Below, one piece after another: positions 32,136 to 39,480 of a DNA stretch of 42,031 nucleotides (positions are counted from its first letter, which is position 1; every line of letters begins with the position of its first letter). Under the pieces are notes generated by a model. The model did no database searches. It saw only the letters and a program-made list of their open reading frames with translations, and was not told the origin of the DNA. Source of the DNA: Acidimicrobiaceae bacterium (GTDB lineage Bacteria > Actinomycetota > Acidimicrobiia > Acidimicrobiales > RAAP-2); the NCBI GenBank assembly GCA_003169675.1, contig PNAT01000158.1, positions 1-42,031 on the forward strand, written 5' to 3'. A program made the position numbers and the translations under genes.

Positions 32136-32159
32136 CCGGCGCTCAGCGCTTTGCGCCGG
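32136..32159. repeat. Inverted repeat CCGGCGC / GCGCCGG between the sulfatase and a small membrane protein
   Basis: Perfect 7-bp arms around a 10-nt loop, in the 92-bp gap between two divergent genes and 16 bp before the small ORF's ATG. No T-run follows on either strand, so it is not a clear terminator. It could be an operator or an mRNA leader hairpin. Confidence 0.35.
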
Positions 32160-32175
32160 AGTAATCTTGGTTTCC

Positions 32176-32439
32176 ATGCAGGGCCACGTGCCAGTCCCTC
32201 CTCAGCCCCACATTCCTGTCGGCCTCTCGCCCCTCATCGGGTACATCGCAACGCGTGAACCCCAACCATTGGAAGATCGGGAGCCAGTTCCGCCCGAGTG
32301 GTGGGATGAAGACCAATATGCAGAGGAGTGGCACTCCGGGCATTCGCGGGCGGTCAAATTGACCGCGGTCATGGTGTCGGCCTCGCTGGTACTGGCCGGA
32401 CTGGGAACCGTTCTCGAAATGGTGCTCTCGGCGCGCTGA
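32176..32439 (+). CDS. Small hypothetical membrane protein
   Basis: 87 residues; not recognised. The N-terminal half is Pro-rich and acidic (PPQPHIPVG, EDREPVPPEWWDEDQYAEEW). A single C-terminal membrane helix, about residues 62-84 (VKLTAVMVSASLVLAGLGTVL), ends in a short basic tail. This looks like an anchored cytosolic or periplasmic tether. The ATG at 32176 has no strong ribosome site. It is convergent with the beta-propeller gene (91 bp apart). Codon choice and residue make-up look genuine, but there is no independent evidence of expression. Confidence 0.55.
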   Translation: MQGHVPVPPQPHIPVGLSPLIGYIATREPQPLEDREPVPPEWWDEDQYAEEWHSGHSRAVKLTAVMVSASLVLAGLGTVLEMVLSAR

Positions 32440-32530
32440 AATGGTTGCCCAGGCCCGCCGGAGCGATCTAACGTTCGTTGGTGTTGTGGCAAGGGTGTAC
32501 GGCACAACGGAACTCGACGAACACCATGCA

Positions 32531-34096
32531 TCAGTTGCCGCGCCCCCCTCGGCGCCTTCCAAGCAGCCACGCCCCTCCGCCGGCCAGAGCAACCCCGATG
32601 ACACCAAGGGCGGCTATCAAGAAGAGAGAATTGCTGGTGGCCTTCCCGGTCGAGTTCTGAGCCGCCCTCCTGGGAAGCGTTGGAGGAATCTTGGCCGGGG
32701 TGGTCGTCGTCATGGCGGCGGAAGCGGTGAACGCGACCACCCGGTCCGCCGCCGATGCGACGAGAAGGCCGGCTCCCACGCTCGGTGTCGGAAAGTGGTT
32801 AGCCGGCGCGCCGATTGAGGACTGCTGCTGTACCTTGCCGGTGTCGGCGTTGAGCCCGTAGAGCGTGCCGTTCGGGTCAATTGTCCAGATCATCCCCGCG
32901 GCGGCTATCGGGGGTCCGCCCCCGACCTTCGCTGTCCAAAGAAGATGGATGGTGGCCGGTGACTGCGTCGCTTGGACGGCGATGGTACCGCTTCCGCAAG
33001 GTAGGTAGACCGTTGTGCCGATAACGGCAGTGCCACCATCGATGTCCTGACTGCATCCCGATGCCTGGCTCGCTTCTTGCCCACCGACGCCACCCGGGTC
33101 AGAGGCGTTGAGGAGATAGACGATGCGCGACTTGCCCGAGACGACAATCTGGCCGTCGGAGAGGAGCGCCGGCGCGCTGGACATGTCGAGATCATTGGCG
33201 TTGTTCTGGGGCCAGTTACCCGGGGCGAAATACGCCAAGAGTGAGAGTCCCGGCGACAATTTGAGGACGGAATCGCTGTCGTCGAATGCCTTGCCACGCG
33301 AGGTGACCGAGCCATTTCCGACAGAGACCCAGATGTTGCCGCTGCCGTCGATGGTTGGTGCTGCTCCGCCCATCCACACCGCTCCTTTGCTGTCACCGGC
33401 GGCCGCATCAACGGTGAAGACCAGGGATTTACCTCCCAGTTCGTTGATGGCCTCGACTCTGCCGCGATAAGGCGCGCAGTCTCCGTAGTTGCCACCCAGG
33501 CCGAAGATCACCCGACCGGAATCGAGAGTGAGCCCGGTGCGTTGTAGAAGCGCCGCCGGATCGGCACCGGGTGGATCAACCCGCTCTTCCATTTGGGTTC
33601 GTCCGGTATCAGAGCTGAGCCCGACCATCATGTGTACGGGTTTCCCGCCAACCACCTCGTCAGCCACCACGAAGAGCTCTGACCTTGCCTGATCGATGAC
33701 CGGCGTGCCCGTGATCCCAACCGTGGGGGAGATGTTCCCGCAGGGCAGTGAGTTGGCGGGGACGGGTGTCCCGAGATGCGTTGACCACACCACGTTCCCG
33801 TGAGTGGACGAAAGGGCGTACACCGTGTCGTTCTCTGTGGCCACAAACACTCGACCCGAAGAGATCAGGGGCTCGCCATACACCTGACCGTCAAGGGCGG
33901 CTGATGTCCAGGCCGGACTCTTGGTGTCGACCGAGGACACCGTGTCCGCGGCGCCGGACCCGTTGATATTCCCGTGGTACACGGTCCAAGAATTGCCATC
34001 ATTCGCGGTTGGGGGAATCGAACCCTGAGCAGGTCCAACACCCCATACGCAGAGGATCAAAATGGGCAGCCAACCCAAGGTCCACCCGATGCGCAT
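32531..34096 (-). CDS. PQQ-like beta-propeller protein with signal peptide and C-terminal membrane anchor
   Basis: About 521 residues. The N-terminus is an export signal (GWTLGWLPILILCVWGVG, cleavage likely near AQG). The body has repeated beta-propeller blades of the PQQ/BamB type, for example VYGEPLISSGRVFVATENDT, VYALSSTHGNVVWST and TLYGLNADTGKV. Each ends in a G-x-x-x-W/V turn like the PQQ repeat, but no quinoprotein active site is evident. Pairs of Cys (LPCG, DCAPY, GCSQD, LPCGSG) may form disulfides. The C-terminus has a Pro/Thr-rich linker, then one membrane helix and RRRGGRGN. There is no LPXTG sortase motif. An alternative GTG start lies at 34111. Probably an outer-facing scaffold or binding protein. 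Confidence 0.8.
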   Translation of the reverse strand: MRIGWTLGWLPILILCVWGVGPAQGSIPPTANDGNSWTVYHGNINGSGAADTVSSVDTKSPAWTSAALDGQVYGEPLISSGRVFVATENDTVYALSSTHGNVVWSTHLGTPVPANSLPCGNISPTVGITGTPVIDQARSELFVVADEVVGGKPVHMMVGLSSDTGRTQMEERVDPPGADPAALLQRTGLTLDSGRVIFGLGGNYGDCAPYRGRVEAINELGGKSLVFTVDAAAGDSKGAVWMGGAAPTIDGSGNIWVSVGNGSVTSRGKAFDDSDSVLKLSPGLSLLAYFAPGNWPQNNANDLDMSSAPALLSDGQIVVSGKSRIVYLLNASDPGGVGGQEASQASGCSQDIDGGTAVIGTTVYLPCGSGTIAVQATQSPATIHLLWTAKVGGGPPIAAAGMIWTIDPNGTLYGLNADTGKVQQQSSIGAPANHFPTPSVGAGLLVASAADRVVAFTASAAMTTTTPAKIPPTLPRRAAQNSTGKATSNSLFLIAALGVIGVALAGGGAWLLGRRRGGRGN

Positions 34097-34324
34097 CCAA
34101 GAGTTCTTCACCTTGGAGTGAGGTGGTGAATCCCCACTTTGCCCGTCATGGGGGAGATCGTATCGGCGCCGGTATCGGGCCCACTTCGATCCCCGAGGCT
34201 TGGAAGGTGATACGAGGCGTCTTCCTCGGTCTGACGCACACATGCAATTGCCATCAACCGCTCGCCACCGCTGGGATCCAACTACCATCGTGCCCGACTA
34301 CCTGCTCCAGATCCCGGAGGTGCG

Positions 34325-34396
34325 ATGACCTCGGTCGTTCCGCCCAAGGTGAGGTCCAATGGTGCAGTTCAGCGAGGTTGGGAGTGCATGCCGTGA
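34325..34396 (+). CDS. Short upstream reading frame (23 residues) coupled to the enoyl-CoA hydratase gene
   Basis: ATG at 34325 has an excellent GGAGG (34316-34320) 4 nt before it. The frame encodes 23 residues ending ...QRGWECMP and stops at TGA 34394-34396, overlapping the GTG start of the hydratase as GTGA. That start has its own GGGAG. It is too short to be recognised as a protein. It may be a leader peptide or only a translational-coupling device. Downstream, the hydratase start at 34393 is decided partly by this overlap. Confidence 0.35.
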   Translation: MTSVVPPKVRSNGAVQRGWECMP

Positions 34397-35172
34397 CTGA
34401 CAAGGTTCTTCTAGAGGTAAATGGGTCGGTCGCCGTGATTACCAATAACAATCCCGCCAAACGGAACGCGTTCGATGACGACATGGACGCACGGCTCTTC
34501 GAAATCCTGACGGAGCTCAAAGGTCGCCCTGAGGTGCGCGCGGTGATTTGGCGTGGCGTGGGGGAGGCCTGGTCTTCGGGACGAGATGTTTCGGTCATAG
34601 GCAACAATGTGACGGCCTTGAGTCACCATGAGCTCATGACGCGAGGCCACCGGGGCATCCTCCAGGTGTTCGAACTCGAAGCTCCGATCATCGTGGCGAT
34701 TCAGGGGTGGGCCATCGGCGGCTCCTTTCAGCGAGCCTTGCTCTGTGATATCAGAATCGCGGCCGAGGGATCGCGCTTCATGCTGCCCGAAATTGGCCAC
34801 GGCGTCATTCCCGACACTGGTGGTGTCAGCCGGCTCTACGAATTCTGTGGCAGTGGCGTCGTGAGTGATCTCGTCCTCACCGGGCGCGCCATGACCGCCG
34901 AAGAGGCGTACGGCCACGGGATCGTCTCGCGCATTGTGCCACCCGACAGACTGGAGGAGACCGCTTGGGAGATGGCTCACAAGATCGCCGCGTCCCCCAT
35001 GGTCACAGTGAAGATGGCACGACGCGTCATTCGGCGCCTGAGTGAATCTGACGTTCGCTCGTCAATGGCCGATGAATTGGTCCTTCAGACCTTCATCAAC
35101 AAATCAGCCGACTTTGCTGAGTTCAAGGCGGCCAAGGCTGAAGAGCGCCAGCCGAAATACACGGGAAGTTGA
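34393..35172 (+). CDS. Enoyl-CoA hydratase/isomerase family protein
   Basis: 259 residues of the crotonase fold. The oxyanion-hole strands are WSSGRDVSVIG and GWAIGGSFQRALLCDI. In enoyl-CoA hydratase two Glu residues act 20 residues apart; here the first is Gln (Q113) and the second is kept (E133 in LPEIGHGVIPDTGG). The spacing is exact, so this is a true substitution, and isomerase, hydrolase or lyase chemistry is as likely as hydration. The C-terminal helices (MARRVIRRLSESDVRSSM) are normal. GTG at 34393 has GGGAG about 9 nt upstream. The SDR gene starts 3 bp after its stop (ATG 35175), so the two form an operon. Confidence 0.85.
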   Translation: MTDKVLLEVNGSVAVITNNNPAKRNAFDDDMDARLFEILTELKGRPEVRAVIWRGVGEAWSSGRDVSVIGNNVTALSHHELMTRGHRGILQVFELEAPIIVAIQGWAIGGSFQRALLCDIRIAAEGSRFMLPEIGHGVIPDTGGVSRLYEFCGSGVVSDLVLTGRAMTAEEAYGHGIVSRIVPPDRLEETAWEMAHKIAASPMVTVKMARRVIRRLSESDVRSSMADELVLQTFINKSADFAEFKAAKAEERQPKYTGS

Positions 35173-35174
35173 AT

Positions 35175-36068
35175 ATGGGTGCACAGCGAGGACTTCTGGA
35201 ACCTCCTCCGATGGGTTCGTCGGCCCTGCCTGAAGGCACCTATGCCGGACGATGTGTGTTCGTCACAGGTGGAGGTACCGGCCTCGGCAAGGCGATTGCC
35301 GCTGAATTCGCACGTCTGGGAGCCGACCTCGTGATTGCCAGCCGAAACGCCACCCACCTGACTGCCGGGCGAGAATCCGCTGAGGAGGTGGGGGCTCGGG
35401 TGCTGGGGCTCCAGTGCGACATTCGAGACGCCGATCAGGTCAGGGACGCATTCGAGGAAGCCACGGCGACATATGGGCTGCCCGATGTCTTGATCAACAA
35501 TGCCGCGGCCAATTTCCCAACTCCGGCCGAGGACATGTCACCGAACGCCTGGAGGACCGTGGTCGATATCACCCTCAATGGCACGTTCTTCTGCTCGCGC
35601 GAGTTTGCCCGGCGTCATATTGAAGCGGGAAGCCCAGCGTCCATCATCAATGTTGGAGCGTCGTATGCCTGGACCGGCGGCCCCGGGTTTGCCCATTCGG
35701 CCGCGGCCAAGGCCGGCGTCAAGAACATGGTCGAGACACTCGCCGTGGAGTGGGGACCCTATGGGATTCAAGTAAACGGACTCGTGCCCGGCTTGTTTCC
35801 GCACGACGACATGACGGCCGACATCCGAGGCAACTTGGATCGCACCAACGAGAAGGATGCCTGCCAGCCTGCCTTGCGGGTGGGGAGATTGCAGGAACTC
35901 GGGTGGGCGGCCACGTTTCTCGCTTCGCCCTTTGCTCGGTTCATCTCAGGCCACACCCTCGTGGTGGACGGTGCCAACTGGCAACGCCGAATGCTGACCA
36001 ATGACCCTGTCGTCACGGTTCGTGATCAGATGGGGCGCGGACCGTTCGATCCGGCTCCGAGGAAGTAG
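35175..36068 (+). CDS. SDR, 2,4-dienoyl-CoA reductase-like
   Basis: 297 residues. The cofactor motif TGGGTGLGKA and the block INNAAANFPTPAEDM mark the dienoyl-CoA reductase-like SDRs, with catalytic Y164 (GASYAWTGGP) and K179 (SAAAKAG) 15 residues apart, as in the mitochondrial enzyme. GLVPGLFPHDDM follows. The C-terminus (GHTLVVDGANWQRR) is long. GGGAAG lies 6 nt before ATG 35175. It is paired with the hydratase gene, which supports unsaturated acyl-CoA processing. It is a complete version of the related SDR at 17639-18484, whose catalytic pair is lost. It is convergent with the amidohydrolase gene. Confidence 0.87.
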   Translation: MGAQRGLLEPPPMGSSALPEGTYAGRCVFVTGGGTGLGKAIAAEFARLGADLVIASRNATHLTAGRESAEEVGARVLGLQCDIRDADQVRDAFEEATATYGLPDVLINNAAANFPTPAEDMSPNAWRTVVDITLNGTFFCSREFARRHIEAGSPASIINVGASYAWTGGPGFAHSAAAKAGVKNMVETLAVEWGPYGIQVNGLVPGLFPHDDMTADIRGNLDRTNEKDACQPALRVGRLQELGWAATFLASPFARFISGHTLVVDGANWQRRMLTNDPVVTVRDQMGRGPFDPAPRK

Positions 36069-36129
36069 CTACCGGCCAGGGGGGATGGTCAGGCCACAGG
36101 ATCTCTCGAGGATCGATCGGGATGAAGAA

Positions 36130-37005
36130 TCATTCCAAGCCGAGCACGCGAAGTGCATTGGTGCGAAGAAATTTCGGCCAGACGTCATCTTCGAATCCCA
36201 CATGCTGCATCTCGGTCATGATGCGCTCTAGGGAAAGCCCCATGGGAAAGTATCCGGCATAGATGATCTTGTCGGCGCCACGGCTGTTGGCGTAGTCGAT
36301 GATATTGCTGGGGTAGTACTTCGGGGCGAAGGCGCTGGTTGAGTAGTGGAGACCCGGCCACTTCAGCATGAGCTTCACGGCCAGATCAGTCCAAGGCTCG
36401 CACCCGTGGCGAGTGACAAAAATCAGGTCTGGAAAATCAAACATCACTTCGTCAATGAGCTCAACGTGTTGGCAGGCCGCCTTCAATCGCGGACCAGGTA
36501 TCCCGGCACAGCAAAAGATTGGTATGCCGAGTTCGACACATTTCGCGTAGATCGGGTACATCTTCTTGTCATTGATCGAAACCTGGGGAAACGTGCCGGC
36601 CGGAAAGACGCCAACGGCTCGAACTCCGTGCGTTTCGAATTCTCGCACCAGGCGATTGATCCCGGCCATTCCCTCGTTGGGGTCGGCATTGGATGAGGGA
36701 ATGAATCGATCGGGATATCGCTTCATGGCGTCGACGCCCGCGCCCGACGGGTCTCCGATGCCAATCAGGCCCTTTTCAATACCCCAAATGTCCATCTCAC
36801 GAACGGTCACACCAATTGGATCAGCGGTGCCAGTAAGAGCCTTCTCGGGTACGTCCTTGAACATGTACTCGACGGGGAATTCAAAATCCTCCCTGGATTC
36901 CGCATCCTTTGTCTGCCTGGTGATGAAACGATAGAGCTGCTTCATGTCCGGGTGAGGAAACCCCAGCATGGTGTCGATTACGCCTCCATCTTTGGGCATT
37001 CCCAT
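36130..37005 (-). CDS. Amidohydrolase-2-fold protein lacking the usual metal-binding motifs
   Basis: 291 residues of the amidohydrolase-2 TIM-barrel shape, with blocks such as RYPDRFIPSSNADPNEGMAG, PIYAKCVELGIPIF and DFPDLIFVTRHGCEPW. The N-terminal DxHxH is IDTMLGFPH, the beta-5 His region reads PIFCCAGIPG, and the late Asp (usually G-x-D-Y-P) is AGYFP. Most metal ligands of the family are therefore absent; HGCEPW keeps one His. It may bind no metal or use another chemistry. ATG at 37005 has AGGAGG 12 nt upstream. An in-frame start further out (to 37077) adds a short basic segment and is less likely. Convergent with the SDR. Confidence 0.72.
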   Translation of the reverse strand: MGMPKDGGVIDTMLGFPHPDMKQLYRFITRQTKDAESREDFEFPVEYMFKDVPEKALTGTADPIGVTVREMDIWGIEKGLIGIGDPSGAGVDAMKRYPDRFIPSSNADPNEGMAGINRLVREFETHGVRAVGVFPAGTFPQVSINDKKMYPIYAKCVELGIPIFCCAGIPGPRLKAACQHVELIDEVMFDFPDLIFVTRHGCEPWTDLAVKLMLKWPGLHYSTSAFAPKYYPSNIIDYANSRGADKIIYAGYFPMGLSLERIMTEMQHVGFEDDVWPKFLRTNALRVLGLE

Positions 37006-37331
37006 CCGAGAAATGAACCTCCTCAATAGGGTTGCCCGGCCTTGTTCAACAGGAACTGCAGGGCGACCACGAGCCAATGTGACGTGAATTCGAAATTAAG
37101 TTTACGCACATCAATTTTCCAGCGGCTGCCCGTTCCCCGTGTGAACACGGATCGCCAGGCGGTGGAATCAAGGCATTGACCCTCCCCCCAGCGACGCCCA
37201 CCATTGATGAGCGTGGCGGCATTGAATGTTCAATCGAAACGATCGATCCGAGCCGTCCCGACTGCGGAATGCACCAGGTCGGCTGAAATGTGTGAGCGAG
37301 AACCGGTAGCTCTCGTCATCCGCCCTGACAC
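37006..37331. other. 326-bp gap before the signalling operon, no gene seen
   Basis: No reading frame here looks coding. It holds a palindrome CCGTGT-GA-ACACGG (37137-37150) and some AT-rich sequence (37085-37115) that may contain the promoter of the amidohydrolase-fold gene. The 3' end of the signalling operon borders it on the right. Confidence 0.4.
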
Positions 37332-39095
37332 CTACGTGGATGCCGGGCTCTTTCCGGTCTTCTCGATGTGCTCGGCCAGAGCAATGGGAGCTCCTGGCAT
37401 GGGGTAACCGAAGTAGTAGCCCTGGGCGAAATGACAACCCATTGATGACAAGACATTTGCTTGAGCCTCGGTCTCCACCCCTTCGCCAATGATCGCGAGT
37501 CCGAGCGCCTCGCAAAGCCTGATCAGACCACCGACAATTGCGGGGCCCCGGATGTTGCCCACCACATCGAGACCGGCCACAAAGCGCCGATCGATCTTAA
37601 TTCCGGTTATCGGGAGTTCCTGGAGCCACGAGAGGTTCGAGTGGCCAGCGCCAAAGTCGTCAAGATTGAGAGACAGACCGAGGCCCCGAAGATCACGAAG
37701 CACTTTTTCCGCTTCACCGGCGTCAATGAGCGCCTCTTCGAGGATCTCAAGGCCGAGAAGTTCGGGTTCGATTCCATGAGTAGAAAGGAGGCCGCTCACC
37801 AGCTCGGGAAATTCAGGGGCCGCAATCTGATGGGGGGACACATTGACCCAGAGCTTGAAGCCCGACGGAAGGTTGCCAGAGCGGCGCCACGTCGCCAGGT
37901 CCGACAGGGCTCGGTTGAGAACCCATTTCCCGATTGGCAGAATGAGGCCAGACTCCTCGGCCACATCCAGGAAGGACCCAGGAAGCTGAATCCCGTGGCC
38001 GGTTCGGTCCCAACGCAAAAGTGCCTCCGCTCCAACGAGGTCGCCGGAGGGGATGTTCACGACTGCCTGGTACACCAGGGAGAAGTCCCCCTCGAAACCG
38101 TTGCGCAGACCACGCTCGATTTCGTACCGGTCGACGACGCGACGGCGCATACGGATCTCGAAGAGCTCCCAACCGGCCTGATTCTTCTGGCGCGCCAGGT
38201 ACTTGGCCGTATCTGCGTTTTGCAGCAGCGTTTCGGTGCTCTGACCAGGAGTTTCCGGATTGGTGACCACGATCCCCACGTACGGCCTCACGCGGTGTTC
38301 GATCCCTGACATCTCAAAGGGAAGCCCCATCAATTCGACAAGGCGGTCCCCAAACAGGCAGGCATCCATGGTGTCAGTAGTTTGGCGGATGACGACGAAT
38401 TCGTTGCCTCCGAAGCGGGCCACGGTGTCCCCCTCGCGGCGCAGATCCATGAGTCGATTTCCCATCTGGCGCAGCAGTTCGTCGCCTACCTGATGACCGA
38501 AGACGTCACTGAGGACTTCGAGTCCATGAAGGTCGATGAAGAAGAGAGCCAATGGATTGCCCGCTTCAGCCGAGGCGGCTATCGACTCGGTGAGGCGCAT
38601 TTCGAGAAACGTTCGATTCGGCAATCCGGTGATCGAGTCGTACGAGGCCTGGAAGGCGGTCATTCTTTGCAGACGTTCGACCAACCGCTCGTTTTCGGCC
38701 ACGAGGCGGTACCGAATCAGAGCGTTGACGATCGCTTGGATGAAGGTATGAGGTGGAACCGGCTTCATCAGATAGGCGTCCAACTGGCCCACTGACGCAA
38801 TGGCTGAATCGAGGGAGGCGTAGCCAGTCAGGAGGAGCACCGGCGATCCTGGGCATAGTTCCTTCAGTTGATTGGCGAGTTCGATACCGCTTCCGTCGGG
38901 CAGTCGGTAGTCGACGACTGTGGCCGCTGGGAGGTGGATGGCTTGGAGGCGAAGGGCGTCGCGCACGCTCCCGGCGCCGACCGACCGAATGCCGGCGGAG
39001 TTGAGGATTTCGACGAGGCTGTCACGAAGGGACTCATTGTCATCGACGATGAGGATGACTTCCTGATCTTCAGGTACGAACGCTGGAGCTTTCAT
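37332..39095 (-). CDS. REC-GGDEF-EAL response regulator, probable c-di-GMP phosphodiesterase
   Basis: 587 residues. REC domain (about 10-125): acidic pair D18-D19, phosphoacceptor D62, T90, K111. GGDEF domain (about 150-310): signature GGNEF at 229-233 with Asn for the catalytic Asp, so cyclase activity is doubtful; the I-site R220-E-G-D223 is kept. EAL domain (about 325-575): E357-A-L at AEALLRW, LDDFGAGHSNL, IKIDRRFV and GEGVETEAQ are in order, so c-di-GMP cleavage is likely. It lies 10 bp after the CheY-like gene and is the last of three genes with a sensor kinase. The kinase probably controls c-di-GMP breakdown through phosphorylation of D62 (inference). Confidence 0.92.
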   Translation of the reverse strand: MKAPAFVPEDQEVILIVDDNESLRDSLVEILNSAGIRSVGAGSVRDALRLQAIHLPAATVVDYRLPDGSGIELANQLKELCPGSPVLLLTGYASLDSAIASVGQLDAYLMKPVPPHTFIQAIVNALIRYRLVAENERLVERLQRMTAFQASYDSITGLPNRTFLEMRLTESIAASAEAGNPLALFFIDLHGLEVLSDVFGHQVGDELLRQMGNRLMDLRREGDTVARFGGNEFVVIRQTTDTMDACLFGDRLVELMGLPFEMSGIEHRVRPYVGIVVTNPETPGQSTETLLQNADTAKYLARQKNQAGWELFEIRMRRRVVDRYEIERGLRNGFEGDFSLVYQAVVNIPSGDLVGAEALLRWDRTGHGIQLPGSFLDVAEESGLILPIGKWVLNRALSDLATWRRSGNLPSGFKLWVNVSPHQIAAPEFPELVSGLLSTHGIEPELLGLEILEEALIDAGEAEKVLRDLRGLGLSLNLDDFGAGHSNLSWLQELPITGIKIDRRFVAGLDVVGNIRGPAIVGGLIRLCEALGLAIIGEGVETEAQANVLSSMGCHFAQGYYFGYPMPGAPIALAEHIEKTGKSPAST

Positions 39096-39105
39096 CTGCT
39101 GGCCC

Positions 39106-39480
39106 TCAGAGTCGGGCGGCCTGGCCGACCGCCTCTATCAATTCCTTCGGAGGCACGGGCTTCTTCAGATACTTGAAGACCCGCTGATTCAAATGATGCC
39201 GAAGATCGGTGTCGAAATCATAGGCCGAGACCATCATGATCACCGGAGGAGGAGCGTCGTCGATCATGGTCTCGACAACCGCGATGCCGTCCTGCCGGGG
39301 CATTTGCACGTCCAGCAAGACCACGTCGAAGCGTTTCTTGTCGATCTCCTCCAGAGCAGCTTGTCCGTCCGATGCCTCAGTGACGGTGTAGCCGACGGCT
39401 CGCAGGATCGCGGCAGTGGTGTCGCGTATCCCCGCATTGTCGTCAGCCACGAGCACGAGAATTCTGACGTTTTCGTTCAT
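39106..39480 (-). CDS. CheY-like single-domain response regulator
   Basis: 124 residues, one REC domain with no output. D13-D14 bind Mg, D57 (VVLLDVQMP) is the phosphoacceptor, Ser is in MMVSAYD, and the conserved Lys is in KYLKKPVPP. All positions needed for phosphotransfer are present. The ATG overlaps the kinase stop by 4 bp (ATGA), so kinase and regulator are co-translated. It could compete with or relay phosphate to the REC-GGDEF-EAL protein encoded 10 bp downstream. No DNA-binding or chemotaxis partner is in the window. Confidence 0.92.
   Translation of the reverse strand: MNENVRILVLVADDNAGIRDTTAAILRAVGYTVTEASDGQAALEEIDKKRFDVVLLDVQMPRQDGIAVVETMIDDAPPPVIMMVSAYDFDTDLRHHLNQRVFKYLKKPVPPKELIEAVGQAARL

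Noticed and set aside
34005-34035. TPsiC-arm-like sequence GGGTTCGATTCCCCC on the minus strand
   Set aside because: The stem pairs only at 3 of 5 positions, no acceptor or anticodon arms follow, and it lies within the coding sequence of the beta-propeller gene.
34160-34178. Direct repeat GTATCGG with 12-bp period
   Set aside because: Only two short copies and no link to a promoter; probably chance.
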